From contig NZ_CP159808.1 in NCBI RefSeq assembly GCF_047717795.1, positions 1 through 64,000 on the forward strand: 64,000 nt of DNA, read 5' to 3'. Positions 46,167-55,716 of this stretch are shown piece after piece. Below the pieces are notes generated by a model, which worked only from the letters and a program-made list of their open reading frames with translations, was not told the origin of the DNA and ran no database searches. The position numbers were made by a program, and so were the translations under genes. Within the stretch, counting starts at the first letter, position 1. Each line of letters begins with the position of its first letter. Source of the stretch: Marisalimonas sp016777705 (GTDB lineage: Bacteria > Pseudomonadota > Alphaproteobacteria > Puniceispirillales > Marisalimonadaceae).

Positions 46167-47138
46167 ATGATAAAAGAAACAACAGTTAGAAATGATGTAA
46201 TAAATAAAATAATCAATATTATTGATATAGAAAAAGGTTTGTCGAAAAATTCAAAAAATGCTTATGCTTCAGATATTATTTTGATGAATGATTGGTTTAG
46301 GAAGCAAAATATTAATTTTTTAAACGCTAAGGAAATTGACTTTAAAAATTTATTTTCTTTTTTTAAAAGTCAAAATCTTAAACAGAATTCAATTAATAGA
46401 AAATTATCTTCAATGCGCCAATTTTATCAGACTTTACAAGAAGAAGAATATATCCAAAAAAACCCATTAAATAATATTAATAGTTTGAAGAAAGAGAAAA
46501 AATTACCCAAAGCTTTATCTGAAGATTTAATTACTTTAGTATTAGAGACCGCTAGAGAAAATTTTACTAAATTAAAAACTGAATCATTAGAAAAAATAAA
46601 TAAAAGTTTAAGAACTTTAGTGGTACTAGAAATTCTTTATTCTACGGGTATGAGGATTTCTGAACTTCTAAGTCTGCCTTTATCCGATTTTGTAAACCTT
46701 AAAGATAAACTTCAAATTAAAGGCAAAGGAGATGTTTATAGGATGGTTGCTTTTAATAAAAAATCATTTTATTACATAGGTTTGTGGTTGAAACATAGGT
46801 CCCTTTCGAAAGCGAAAGCTAATAATAAATATATGTTTCCAGAAAAAAATGGTATTGGTCATGTTAGTCGGCAAACCATTTATAAGGATATACTAAATTT
46901 GTCAAAAACTATTGGGCTTGAAAATAAAGATATTTCTCCACATAAAATAAGGCATAGTTTTGCTACTCATTTATTAAATCGAGGAGCAGATCTCAGGTCT
47001 TTGCAAAAATTATTAGGTCATGCTGATATTAGTACCACTGAAATATATACTTATGTAGAACCTGAAAGGTTACGTGGACTTGTTAGGGATGCACATCCAC
47101 TTGATAAAATAAATTTTAAAAATGAAGAAAGTTATTAA
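46167..47138 (+). CDS. xerD: Tyrosine recombinase XerC/XerD
   Basis: Xer recombinases resolve chromosome dimers at dif. The N-terminal SAM-like domain (SKNSKNAYASDIILMNDW, and NSINRKLSSMRQFYQTLQEE) precedes the catalytic domain with all key residues: R in YSTGMRISELLSL near 165, H-x-x-R in SPHKIRHSFATHLL near 265, H in LLGHADISTTEIYTYV near 288 with the nucleophile Y at the end. Length 323 fits. Position before accA and beside aroK matches alphaproteobacterial xerD rather than a mobile integrase. Confidence 0.92.
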   Translation: MIKETTVRNDVINKIINIIDIEKGLSKNSKNAYASDIILMNDWFRKQNINFLNAKEIDFKNLFSFFKSQNLKQNSINRKLSSMRQFYQTLQEEEYIQKNPLNNINSLKKEKKLPKALSEDLITLVLETARENFTKLKTESLEKINKSLRTLVVLEILYSTGMRISELLSLPLSDFVNLKDKLQIKGKGDVYRMVAFNKKSFYYIGLWLKHRSLSKAKANNKYMFPEKNGIGHVSRQTIYKDILNLSKTIGLENKDISPHKIRHSFATHLLNRGADLRSLQKLLGHADISTTEIYTYVEPERLRGLVRDAHPLDKINFKNEESY

Positions 47139-47140
47139 AT

Positions 47141-48085
47141 ATGATTAAACATTTTTTATCGTTCGAAAAACAAGTTTCAGACCTTGAAGGTAAAATAGAA
47201 GAATTGCGTCATTTATCCTCAGGTGCTGACATTAATATTGCAGAAGAAATTGGAAAATTGCAAGGAGCAGTATCTGAAGAATTAAGATCAACTTATTCTA
47301 AACTAACTGCTTGGCAAAAAGTCCAAGTTGCAAGACATCCTGAGAGACCTCACTTTGAAGATATTTTAAATCATCTAATGGAGGATTATACACCACTTTC
47401 TGGCGATAGAAATTTTGCAGATGATAATGCTCTAACTGGAGGCACAGCCTTCTTTAGGGGGAGAAGTGTTGTTGTAATAGGCATTGATAAAGGAAAAGAC
47501 ACAAATGATAGAATTCTAAAAAATTTTGGTATGGCTAGACCTGAAGGTTATAGAAAAGCTATACGTTTGATGCAACTAGCTGATCAATTTTCATTACCAA
47601 TTCTCATGTTTGTAGATACTGCTGGAGCTTATCCAGGAAAGGGAGCTGAAGAAAGGGGGCAAGCAGAGGCTATTGCTAGATGCATTCAAAAAAGTTTACA
47701 GGTTAGTGTGCCAACGATTTCTGTAATTACTGGAGAAGGAGGTTCTGGAGGAGCAGTGGCATTAGCAGTTGCAAATAATACCTTGATGTTAGAACATGCA
47801 ATTTATTCTGTGATCTCACCTGAGGGTTGTTCTTCTATTTTATGGAGAAGCTCTGAAAATGCTAATCATGCTGCAGAAGCGTTAAAGTTAACAGCTCAAG
47901 ATATGCAAAAATTTAATATCATTGATGAAATTATACCAGAACCAACTGGTGGGGCTCATAGAGATCCACATTTAGCTATAAAGAAAATAGGTGATGCTAT
48001 AGAAAACAGGTTAATTAATTTACTATCTTTACAAAAAGATGAATTATTAAAATTAAAAGAAGAAAAATATTTAAAAATTAGTTAA
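47141..48085 (+). CDS. accA: Acetyl-CoA carboxylase carboxyltransferase subunit alpha
   Basis: AccA with AccD moves carboxyl from biotin to acetyl-CoA to make malonyl-CoA. Conserved segments are LSFEKQVSDLEGKIEELR at the N-terminus, GDRNFADDNALTGGTAFF near 86, FGMARPEGYRKAIRLM near 128, FVDTAGAYPGKGAEERGQ (split DTAGAYPG, AEERGQ) near 157 and GEGGSGGAVALA near 198. The 314-residue length is normal. It begins 2 bases after xerD and overlaps the convergent nitrilase gene by 15 bases. Confidence 0.97.
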   Translation: MIKHFLSFEKQVSDLEGKIEELRHLSSGADINIAEEIGKLQGAVSEELRSTYSKLTAWQKVQVARHPERPHFEDILNHLMEDYTPLSGDRNFADDNALTGGTAFFRGRSVVVIGIDKGKDTNDRILKNFGMARPEGYRKAIRLMQLADQFSLPILMFVDTAGAYPGKGAEERGQAEAIARCIQKSLQVSVPTISVITGEGGSGGAVALAVANNTLMLEHAIYSVISPEGCSSILWRSSENANHAAEALKLTAQDMQKFNIIDEIIPEPTGGAHRDPHLAIKKIGDAIENRLINLLSLQKDELLKLKEEKYLKIS

Positions 48086-48904
48086 ATAACGTTTATGTGA
48101 CTTTAACGATGGTATTGCTAATCTTGCTTTTTTAACTTCTCCTAAATCAATTATGGTATTAATAAAGCAAACATCTTTGCCAGCATCCGCTAATATCTCT
48201 CCCCAAGGTGAAATAATTAAAGAATGGCCAAAACTATTCCTACCACATTGATGATGCCCAGTTTGAGCTGGGGCTACAATAAAACATCCTGTTTCTATAG
48301 CTCGAGCTTGCAATAGGGTGTGCCAATGTATGGGACCGGTTGTGTTTGAAAAAGCTGAAGGAACGGTAATAATTTCAGCTCCATTTTGAGCCAAGTCTTG
48401 GTACAAATGAGGAAAACGTAAGTCGTAGCATATTGTCATGCCAATTTTAATTTTATTTTTTTGTTCTATAGTTGCTATTATTGCTTGATAGCCGGGTGAG
48501 TATGTTTCAGACTCTTTAAATATTTCTCCATTGGGTAATTTTACATCGAACAAATGGATTTTATCATATCTATATAAAATATCACCACCCGGTCCTATTA
48601 AAAATGACCTGTTAGCTATTTTATGTTCAAGTTTTATTGGCAATGAACCAATTAAAACATATATTTTGTTATTTTTTGCTATTTCTATAAAAGTTTGTAA
48701 GCTAATATTTTCTGCTTCTGTTGTTGTTATTTTTTTTGTTTGTTCAGGGTTACTTTGAAGAGAGGTTGCACATTCAGGTAACGCTATAAAGTTACTGCCA
48801 TGGTTAACAGCTTCGATTATGAGAGGTTTTATAGCTTTAAGAGTAACGCTCTCTTGTTCTGTTGAGGTATATTGAAGGCACGTTAATGATAGGTTAAAAG
48901 ACAT
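48071..48904 (-). CDS. Nitrilase-superfamily carbon-nitrogen hydrolase (Nit1-like)
   Basis: The nitrilase E-K-C triad is visible: E in IALPECATS near residue 43, K in YDKIHLFDVKL near 113 and C in GMTICYDLRFPHLY near 152. The HIHLFDV-like segment and QARAIETGCFIVAPAQTG resemble the Nit1 group (deaminated glutathione amidase), a metabolite-repair enzyme. The 277-residue length fits. It is last in a short run grxC-nit, whose glutaredoxin neighbour supports a glutathione connection. Exact substrate is inferred. Confidence 0.86.
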   Translation of the reverse strand: MSFNLSLTCLQYTSTEQESVTLKAIKPLIIEAVNHGSNFIALPECATSLQSNPEQTKKITTTEAENISLQTFIEIAKNNKIYVLIGSLPIKLEHKIANRSFLIGPGGDILYRYDKIHLFDVKLPNGEIFKESETYSPGYQAIIATIEQKNKIKIGMTICYDLRFPHLYQDLAQNGAEIITVPSAFSNTTGPIHWHTLLQARAIETGCFIVAPAQTGHHQCGRNSFGHSLIISPWGEILADAGKDVCFINTIIDLGEVKKARLAIPSLKSHKRYLTNF

Positions 48905-48905
48905 A

Positions 48906-49169
48906 TTAATTATTAAAAATTTCTAATTTATTTTCTCTTGCAAGCTCATATAAATCGTCACATCCACCAATATGTTCAGACCCTAAAAATATCTGTGGGA
49001 CTGTAGTTTTGCCATTAGCTTTTAAAATCATCTCTTTTCTTTTGTCATAATCATTATCAATATTAATTTCAGTAAATTCAATATCATAATTACTCAGTAA
49101 AACTTTTGCTTTGTAGCAAAATCCACATAAAGAGCTGGTATATATAACAACTTTATTATTTTCATTCAT
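48906..49169 (-). CDS. grxC: Glutaredoxin 3
   Basis: A dithiol glutaredoxin of 87 residues that reduces disulfides with glutathione. The active site is SSLCGFCYKAK near residue 14 (C-x-x-C), with the cis-proline segment TTVPQIFLGSEHIGGCDDL near 56 binding glutathione. Usual active sites read CPYC; here it is CGFC, which may shift redox potential. It lies 1 base before the nitrilase gene start, so the two are probably co-translated. Confidence 0.93.
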   Translation of the reverse strand: MNENNKVVIYTSSLCGFCYKAKVLLSNYDIEFTEINIDNDYDKRKEMILKANGKTTVPQIFLGSEHIGGCDDLYELARENKLEIFNN

Positions 49170-49198
49170 AATGTAATCCTTAAATAATTTATATTTTA

Positions 49199-49615
49199 TT
49201 AGAATAAGTCCTGTAAACTATATATTAATGAGTCATCAGCTGGAGGCATTTTGAATTGCCTTAACATATTTGCTTTTACCCACTTAATTTCATTTTGCTC
49301 CATAGGTCTAGGCTCTCCTTCCCATCTTCTACAAACGTATAAAAGCAACAATAATTGGAATTCTGCATAACTAAACTCTGAAAAAGATAGTGGAGCAATA
49401 CATTTATTGTTAATATCAATATCTAATTCTTCTTTAACTTCTCTAATAATAGCATTTTCAGGAACTTCGTTTTTTTCAACTTTTCCACCAGGAAATTCCC
49501 AGTACCCTGACAAAAACTTTTTTTTTGGACGCTTTGATATTAAAATTTGATCATTCTCATTTATAAGAGCAATTGATACAACTAACTGTAATTTTTTATG
49601 ATCTATAATCTGCAT
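49199..49615 (-). CDS. mutT: MutT-type NUDIX hydrolase (8-oxo-dGTP diphosphatase)
   Basis: MutT removes oxidised guanine nucleotides from the pool. The NUDIX box is GGKVEKNEVPENAIIREVKEEL near residue 38 (read as GGKVEKNE, then AIIREVKEEL). VVSIALINENDQILISKRP and LSGYWEFPGGKV flank it as in MutT. I choose the ATG at 49615; the frame extends to a TTG at 49624. It overlaps the end of argJ by 20 bases, an argJ-mutT arrangement found in many alphaproteobacteria. Confidence 0.92.
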   Translation of the reverse strand: MQIIDHKKLQLVVSIALINENDQILISKRPKKKFLSGYWEFPGGKVEKNEVPENAIIREVKEELDIDINNKCIAPLSFSEFSYAEFQLLLLLYVCRRWEGEPRPMEQNEIKWVKANMLRQFKMPPADDSLIYSLQDLF

Positions 49616-50819
49616 TAATTTCAATGTATTTGTGGGTTAAATCACAAGTGTAAACAGTTGCTAATCCTTTACCAACTCCGATATCGACTGTAATTTGAAT
49701 TTTATCTTTTTTTAGATGATTTGTGGCATTTACTTCAGAATAATTTTCATAGACCAAACCATTATTAGTAACTAGTTCGTCACCAATAAAAATTTTAATT
49801 TTGTCTCTTTCAGCATATTCTCCAGATTTACCAATAGCCATGATAATTCTTCCCCAATTTGCATCTTCTCCAGCAATTGCAGTTTTGACTAAAGGAGAAT
49901 TCGCAATTGAAAAAGCTATTTTCTTAGCGGATATTTTTGAAACAGCGCCAACAACATTGATAGTTATAAATTTAGACGCCCCTTCTCCATCTTTAACAAC
50001 TAATTTTGCTAAGTCTAACATAACATTATTTAAAGTTTTCTTAAAATTTTGTAAACTTTTATCGTTATAATTATCAATTATTTTGTGCTTTGCCTTTTTT
50101 GTTGCAGTTAGTAAAACAGTGTCACTTGTTGAAGTGTCGCTGTCTACAGTGATAGAGTTGAAGCTTTTTTCATTTGCGGACTTTAGCAACTGCTGAAGAA
50201 TATTTGATGGTAAATTAGCGTTTGTAAAAACAAACCCTAACATAGTTGCCATGTCAGGAGCAATCATACCCGATCCTTTGGCAATACCAACAATATCAAT
50301 TTCAACATTATCAATATGACACTTTCGTGATACTAGTTTAGAGAATGTGTCAGTTGTTCTAATAGCGTTAGCTGCTTTTAACCAGTCTGGCTTTTCTGCT
50401 GGCCTCATTTTATTTATGCCATTGATGATTATTTCGGAATCTAATTGCTCACCAATAACACCTGTAGAAGCTGTATATATTTGATTCAAGTTACAGTTAA
50501 GTTTTTTTGATAGATAGTTAGAGACATTTAGTACAGTTTCATCCCCGACCTTACCAGTAAATGCATTTGCATTTCCTGAATTAACTATAATAGCTCTTAC
50601 TGATGGTGATTTAGAAGATTTTAAATTATGTTTACAATGATTTACAGGGGCACTTGAAGTCAACGATTTTGTAAAAACTCCCGCAATGCTTGCCCCTTGG
50701 TCTAATTCTATTAAAAGTAAATCATCATCTTGACAAGACTTGTCTTTAATACCAGAGGAAACAGTTGATATTTTTATATCATTTAAACTGACTACATTTT
50801 TTAAATTTTTTATAAACAT
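49596..50819 (-). CDS. argJ: Glutamate N-acetyltransferase/N-acetylglutamate synthase (ArgJ)
   Basis: ArgJ recycles acetyl from N-acetylornithine to glutamate in arginine synthesis and may also use acetyl-CoA. The self-cleavage site is GMIAPDMATMLGF near residue 187 with the A-T scissile bond. NSGNANAFTG near 86, SITVDSDTSTSDTVLL near 222 and GEDANWGRIIMAIGKSG near 317 match. The 407-residue length is typical. It lies between ppiC and mutT. No separate argA is visible. Confidence 0.96.
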   Translation of the reverse strand: MFIKNLKNVVSLNDIKISTVSSGIKDKSCQDDDLLLIELDQGASIAGVFTKSLTSSAPVNHCKHNLKSSKSPSVRAIIVNSGNANAFTGKVGDETVLNVSNYLSKKLNCNLNQIYTASTGVIGEQLDSEIIINGINKMRPAEKPDWLKAANAIRTTDTFSKLVSRKCHIDNVEIDIVGIAKGSGMIAPDMATMLGFVFTNANLPSNILQQLLKSANEKSFNSITVDSDTSTSDTVLLTATKKAKHKIIDNYNDKSLQNFKKTLNNVMLDLAKLVVKDGEGASKFITINVVGAVSKISAKKIAFSIANSPLVKTAIAGEDANWGRIIMAIGKSGEYAERDKIKIFIGDELVTNNGLVYENYSEVNATNHLKKDKIQITVDIGVGKGLATVYTCDLTHKYIEINADYRS

Positions 50820-50833
50820 AAGTTCTAAATAAA

Positions 50834-51673
50834 TTAATTGTTAACTTTCTGGGCTACATCCTTAAAATCATTTATAATTATTTTTCTATTTTTTCTGAGT
50901 TTTTTTTCAAGGTTAGAAAGGGAATTTTTTTTAATTCTATTAATAATATTTTGTTGAACTTCAGATAATTTTTTAGGTTTTGAATCCCTTACTTCATTTA
51001 ACAATATTATATGAAAACCAAATTTTGTTTTAACAGGCTTTTTTGTTATTTCTCCTTTTTTAAGGGAAAGCACTGCTTTTTCAAATTCTTTTACCATTTG
51101 TCCAGAAGTAAACCATCCAAGTTTACCTTCATTTTTTCCAGAAGGGCCAATAGATTGGGTTTTAGCTAAGTCAGAAAACTTGGCATTATTTTCTAATTTT
51201 TTGAGTATCTCAAACGCTTGTTGTTCTTCTTTAACAAGTATATGACTGGCATTAAACTCCTTTGATGATTTAAATGCTTTGAGATAATTATTATAAAATA
51301 TTTCAATATTTTCTCTTTTAGTTTGATTAAGAAGGAAATTATTTATCCAAAATCTTGCTAAAATTTGGTCTTTATTTTTTTTGATCTGATCAATAACTGT
51401 TTTATTGAGATCCAATTTTTCTTTGTAAGCTTGTTCAGTTATTAAATGCTGATTTATAAGTTCATTAATAATATTTGGATATAATTCAGGAAGTGGTTTT
51501 TCTTTTAATTTTGACGGCAATCTTCCATACGCATCCAATACGTCTTGAGCTGTGATTATATATTCATTTACATTGGCTGCAATTATGTTTTTTGGATTTT
51601 CAGCAAGAGCAAGACTAGTTGATAACAAAATAAATAATTTTAGAGATGTGAAAAAAGTTTTAAAGTAAGACAT
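50834..51673 (-). CDS. PpiC-type peptidyl-prolyl cis-trans isomerase
   Basis: Periplasmic parvulin-type foldase. Signal peptide (TSLKLFILLSTSLALA) is followed by a helical SurA-like N-terminal region and a rotamase domain (FNASHILVKEEQQAFEIL near 140, GPSGKNEGKLGWFTSGQMV near 180, and VKTKFGFHIILL near 215). The ATG at 51673 is preferred, because GGAAT lies 9 bases upstream; the frame reaches a TTG at 51688. It is divergent from secA and upstream of argJ, a recurrent alphaproteobacterial order, suiting a role in handling secreted proteins. Confidence 0.9.
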   Translation of the reverse strand: MSYFKTFFTSLKLFILLSTSLALAENPKNIIAANVNEYIITAQDVLDAYGRLPSKLKEKPLPELYPNIINELINQHLITEQAYKEKLDLNKTVIDQIKKNKDQILARFWINNFLLNQTKRENIEIFYNNYLKAFKSSKEFNASHILVKEEQQAFEILKKLENNAKFSDLAKTQSIGPSGKNEGKLGWFTSGQMVKEFEKAVLSLKKGEITKKPVKTKFGFHIILLNEVRDSKPKKLSEVQQNIINRIKKNSLSNLEKKLRKNRKIIINDFKDVAQKVNN

Positions 51674-51807
51674 TTTGGTATATTCCAATTATAATATTTA
51701 TATTTTTACAAGTTTTTTTAATACTATACAAGAAATGATGTTTTTTTATTAATACGCATTATATATTATAAACAGAATAAAATTCCTGACTAAACGGAGC
51801 CCACTCA

Positions 51808-54402
51808 ATGTTCAACAATTTAACTTCTAAATTTTTTGGTTCGTCCAATGACAGACAAATTAAGAAATACAACCCTTTGGTTCATAAAATTAATGAACTT
51901 GAGGATATATTTATTAAGTTGTCTGATCAGGAATTAAAGTTAAAAACTATTGATTTTAAAGAAAAATTATCAAATGGTGAAACTTTAGATAATATTTTAC
52001 CAGAAGCTTTTGCTACTGTAAGAGAGGCAGCTAAAAGAACATTAAGCCAACGCCACTTTGATGTACAATTGATTGGTGGACTTGTTCTTCATGAGGGTAA
52101 AATTGCTGAAATGAAAACAGGAGAAGGTAAAACATTAGTTTCAACCTTAGCATGCTATTTGAATGCCTTAGAAGGTAAGGGAGTTCATGTGGTAACAGTT
52201 AACGATTATTTAGCAAAAAGAGACTCCGAGTGGATGGGGCAAATATATAATTTATTAGGCATGTCAGTAGGCTGTATTTTATCAGATAAAAATGACGAAG
52301 AAAGAAGGATTGCTTACAAAGCAGACATAACTTATGGAACCAATAACGAATTTGGTTTTGATTACCTTAGAGACAATATGAAATATAGTTTAGATGAAAT
52401 GGTTCAGCGCCCATTTAACTTTGCTATTATTGATGAAGTTGACTCTATATTAATTGATGAAGCAAGGACGCCACTAGTTATATCTGGTCAATCTGAAGAC
52501 TCTTCAACATTATATAAATCAATTGATAAATTTATACCTTTATTGAAACAAGATGACTTTGAATTAGATGAAAAGCAGAGAACTTGTAACTTAACAGATA
52601 TAGGAATTAATACTGTTGAAGAAGCTTTAAGGTCAGAAAATATGATAGAGGACGGGAGTTTATTTGATATTAAAAATGTTTCACTTTTACACCACATAAA
52701 TCAAGCTTTAAGGGCTCATAAATTATTCCAAAAAAATACACATTACATGGTTAAAGACGATAGTGTTATTATTATTGATGAATTTACAGGACGAGCGATG
52801 GAAGGTAGACGGTTTGGAGAAGGGCAACATCAGGCAATTGAAGCTAAAGAAAAAATTACTGTCCAGCCAGAGAACCAGACTTTAGCAAGTGTGACGTTTC
52901 AAAATTATTTTAGAATGTATCCTAAGTTGTCGGGAATGACAGGGACGGCTTTGACAGAGGAAGGTGAATTTTCTGAAATCTATAACTTGCAGGTTTTAGC
53001 AGTGCCAACAAATTTAAAAGTTGCCAGAATTGACAGCAATGACGAAATATACAAAACTAATTTTGAAAGAGACGAGGCTGTAATTTTATTAATTGAGGAT
53101 TGTCAAAAAAATAATCAACCAGTTTTAGTTGGAACGGTATCAATAGAAAAATCTGAAATTTTATCAAATCTTTTAAAAGAAAAAAATATTAAGCATGAAG
53201 TGCTAAATGCAAAATTTCATGAACAAGAAGCTCAAATAATTGGATATGCAGGAATACCAGGTGCGGTTACTATTGCCACAAATATGGCAGGTAGAGGTAC
53301 TGATATCCAATTAGGAGGTAATTTAGAAATTAGGCAATCTAATGAACTTAAATCATCGTCTCCAAATGAGGGAAAATTAAATGATTTAAAAAATGATATT
53401 GAAAAAAAGAAAAATATAGCTCTTCAAGCCGGTGGATTATACGTAATTGGAACTGAAAGACACGAAAGTAGAAGAATTGACAACCAGCTTAGAGGTAGAA
53501 CAGGTAGACAGGGTGATCCTGGGGGTTCAAAATTTTTATTATCTCTCCAAGATGATTTAATGAGAATTTTTGGATCAGACAGATTAGAGAATATGTTAGG
53601 AAAACTTGGATTAGAAAAAGGTGAGGCTATTGTCCATCCTTGGATTAATAAAGCCGTAGAAAAGGCACAAGGTAAAGTTGAAGCGCATAATTTTGAAATA
53701 AGAAAACAGCTCTTAAAATTTGACGATGTTATGAACGATCAAAGAAAAGTAATTTTTGATCAAAGAAAAGAAATAATGAGATCGGATGATATTAGTGAAA
53801 TGGTTGTTGACATGCGTTATGAAGTTATTGAGGCGGTAGTTTTTAAATCTATTCCAAATGAAAGTTATCACGATCAATGGGATGGAGACGGTTTAATCGA
53901 AGATGTAAAAAATTATTTAGGATTAGATGTTCCAATAAAAAAATGGATTAAAGAAGATGGCATTATAGAGAAAGAGATTATTTCTCGTTTAACAGAATTG
54001 TCAAACAACTTTATGGCAGAACGTGCTGTTAAAGTTGGGGTTGATGTTTTTAGACAAGCGGAAAAAACCTTGATGTTACAAGTTTTAGATCAAAGTTGGA
54101 AGGATCATTTGTTAATGTTAGATCAGATGAGACAATCCATAGGGCTGAGAGCTTACGCACAAAAAGACCCATTAAATGAGTATAAAAGAGAAGCATTTGA
54201 ATTGTTTGAAGATATGCTTGATAAATTGAGAAAAACTATAACTTCAGTTTTGTCTAACATAGAAATAAGACAAGAAAACAATGATGAAAATCAAGAAATA
54301 AATACACCATTAAAAATAGATAGTGGCAAAATCGCTAGAAATTCAATATGTCCTTTATGTGATTCTGGAAAAAAATATAAGCATTGTTGTGGTAAACTTT
54401 AA
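51808..54402 (+). CDS. secA: Preprotein translocase ATPase SecA
   Basis: SecA drives proteins through SecYEG. Walker A is MKTGEGKTLVST near residue 102, Walker B/DEAD is IIDEVDSILIDEAR near 208, and motif VI is DNQLRGRTGRQGDPG near 560. The C-terminal zinc/SecB-binding tail CPLCDSGKKYKHCCGK (residues about 847-862) is intact. The 864-residue length fits. CGGAG precedes the ATG. The 119-base gap to ppiC holds AT-rich promoter-like TATATT/TATAAA sequences. Confidence 0.97.
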   Translation: MFNNLTSKFFGSSNDRQIKKYNPLVHKINELEDIFIKLSDQELKLKTIDFKEKLSNGETLDNILPEAFATVREAAKRTLSQRHFDVQLIGGLVLHEGKIAEMKTGEGKTLVSTLACYLNALEGKGVHVVTVNDYLAKRDSEWMGQIYNLLGMSVGCILSDKNDEERRIAYKADITYGTNNEFGFDYLRDNMKYSLDEMVQRPFNFAIIDEVDSILIDEARTPLVISGQSEDSSTLYKSIDKFIPLLKQDDFELDEKQRTCNLTDIGINTVEEALRSENMIEDGSLFDIKNVSLLHHINQALRAHKLFQKNTHYMVKDDSVIIIDEFTGRAMEGRRFGEGQHQAIEAKEKITVQPENQTLASVTFQNYFRMYPKLSGMTGTALTEEGEFSEIYNLQVLAVPTNLKVARIDSNDEIYKTNFERDEAVILLIEDCQKNNQPVLVGTVSIEKSEILSNLLKEKNIKHEVLNAKFHEQEAQIIGYAGIPGAVTIATNMAGRGTDIQLGGNLEIRQSNELKSSSPNEGKLNDLKNDIEKKKNIALQAGGLYVIGTERHESRRIDNQLRGRTGRQGDPGGSKFLLSLQDDLMRIFGSDRLENMLGKLGLEKGEAIVHPWINKAVEKAQGKVEAHNFEIRKQLLKFDDVMNDQRKVIFDQRKEIMRSDDISEMVVDMRYEVIEAVVFKSIPNESYHDQWDGDGLIEDVKNYLGLDVPIKKWIKEDGIIEKEIISRLTELSNNFMAERAVKVGVDVFRQAEKTLMLQVLDQSWKDHLLMLDQMRQSIGLRAYAQKDPLNEYKREAFELFEDMLDKLRKTITSVLSNIEIRQENNDENQEINTPLKIDSGKIARNSICPLCDSGKKYKHCCGKL

Positions 54403-54412
54403 ATAAACTAAC

Positions 54413-54874
54413 ATGATCAAATATAAACTAAAATGTCAATCATCATACTGTACTGAACAAAAAGGTTTTGATGGGTGGTTTCAAAATATAGAAACCTTTG
54501 AGAAGCAATTGGATTCAAGGTTGATTAATTGTCCACTTTGTGGAAGTGAAAATATTTCGAAATTACTAACAACTCCAAGTTTAAAAAAAATCCAAAATAC
54601 GAATAAAAAAATTACTAAAAATAAAATTCAGAAGAACGCTTTTAGAAATGAAAAGTTAGAAAATATTACAACAATTTTAAGATATATAAAAAATGAAATA
54701 AAGAAAAATTCTACTTTTGTAGGAGATGATTTTGTTAATCAAGCTCGTTCAATGAACCAGGGTCAAATTAAAGAAAAATCTATATATGGACATGGTACTA
54801 AAAAAGAAATAGATGAACTAAGAGACGAAGGAGTAGATGTCCTAAATATCCCTTGGGTTACAGAGGATCATTAG
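54413..54874 (+). CDS. DUF1178 family protein
   Basis: The 153-residue protein has the DUF1178 N-terminal cysteine pattern: KLKCQSSYCTEQKGFDGWFQN and NCPLCGSENISKLLTTPSL (split: LKCQSS, FDGWF, CPLCGS). These cysteines suggest a metal or iron-sulfur site. A basic linker leads to a conserved end with IYGHGTKKEIDELRDEG, VDVLNIPW. Function is unknown. In alphaproteobacteria it usually lies near grx/nitrilase genes; here it follows secA by 10 bases. It overlaps ubiG by 17 bases. Confidence 0.87.
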   Translation: MIKYKLKCQSSYCTEQKGFDGWFQNIETFEKQLDSRLINCPLCGSENISKLLTTPSLKKIQNTNKKITKNKIQKNAFRNEKLENITTILRYIKNEIKKNSTFVGDDFVNQARSMNQGQIKEKSIYGHGTKKEIDELRDEGVDVLNIPWVTEDH

Positions 54875-55646
54875 ATTTTAGATTTAAACCTGCAGCACCA
54901 TAATTAACTTCAAGATTTGAGGATAACTTAAAATTTCCAAACTCCTTATAAAGAAGGTTTTTAATATTAAAAGTAGGTGCAAATCCAGTAAAATTGTCAA
55001 GAATAATTTTATGTTTTTCAGCTTCTGAAGCTAGATCATTTGGTGAAATAAATTTTTTGTAATCGTGTGTTCCCTTTGGCACCACCCCTAAAACATGCTC
55101 CGCAAGATATTTACCTAATGCTACCCCAAGAATAGATTTGTTTATAGTAGTAAAAACAACAAGCCCTCCATAGCGAGATAATTCAGAGATATCAAATAAA
55201 AATTTTTGTCTGTTTTTAACGTGCTCTATAATCTCTGATGCTATTACAATATCAAATTTGTTAATAAAATTTTTATTTTGAACTTTGATTAAATCACTTG
55301 TACTTGTGCACTTATAAGTTATATCCAAACGACTTTTCAGCGCATGATCTTTCGCTATTACAATAGCTTTATCAGATGCATCTATTCCAGTAACGACTGC
55401 TCCTAATCTTTTTAAAGGTTCAGATAATATTCCACCGCCACATCCAACATCAAGGCATCTTAACCCATTAAGTGGTTTCGTGTCAGTTTGCTTTTTGTTA
55501 ATTAATCTTTTAGCATTTCTTAAGACAAACTCAATTCTTACGTTTGACATTTTATGTAATGCTGCAAAAGGCCCTTTTTGATCCCACCATTTATTGCTTA
55601 TTAAAGAAAATTGTTCTATTTCTTTTTTGTCTATTGTATTAGTCAT
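54858..55646 (-). CDS. ubiG: Ubiquinone biosynthesis O-methyltransferase
   Basis: UbiG performs both O-methylations in ubiquinone synthesis. The SAM-binding motif I is LDVGCGGGILSEPLKRLG near residue 66, followed by VTGIDASDKAI near 86. The N-terminal FSLISNKWWDQKGPFAALH and the C-terminal GTHDYKKFISPNDL are family-specific. The 262-residue length is normal. It is a single gene converging on DUF1178 and divergent from lysC over 70 bases. Confidence 0.94.
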   Translation of the reverse strand: MTNTIDKKEIEQFSLISNKWWDQKGPFAALHKMSNVRIEFVLRNAKRLINKKQTDTKPLNGLRCLDVGCGGGILSEPLKRLGAVVTGIDASDKAIVIAKDHALKSRLDITYKCTSTSDLIKVQNKNFINKFDIVIASEIIEHVKNRQKFLFDISELSRYGGLVVFTTINKSILGVALGKYLAEHVLGVVPKGTHDYKKFISPNDLASEAEKHKIILDNFTGFAPTFNIKNLLYKEFGNFKLSSNLEVNYGAAGLNLKSNDPL

Positions 55647-55716
55647 AGGCTATATATAAAAATTAAATCAAGTCAGGTTAATTATTTATTACTATTTATA
55701 ATAGGATAACAGAATT

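Noticed and set aside
46167..47138. Tyrosine recombinase as sign of a mobile element
   Set aside because: Neighbours accA and aroK and the absence of att-like repeats, tRNA or phage genes fit housekeeping Xer.
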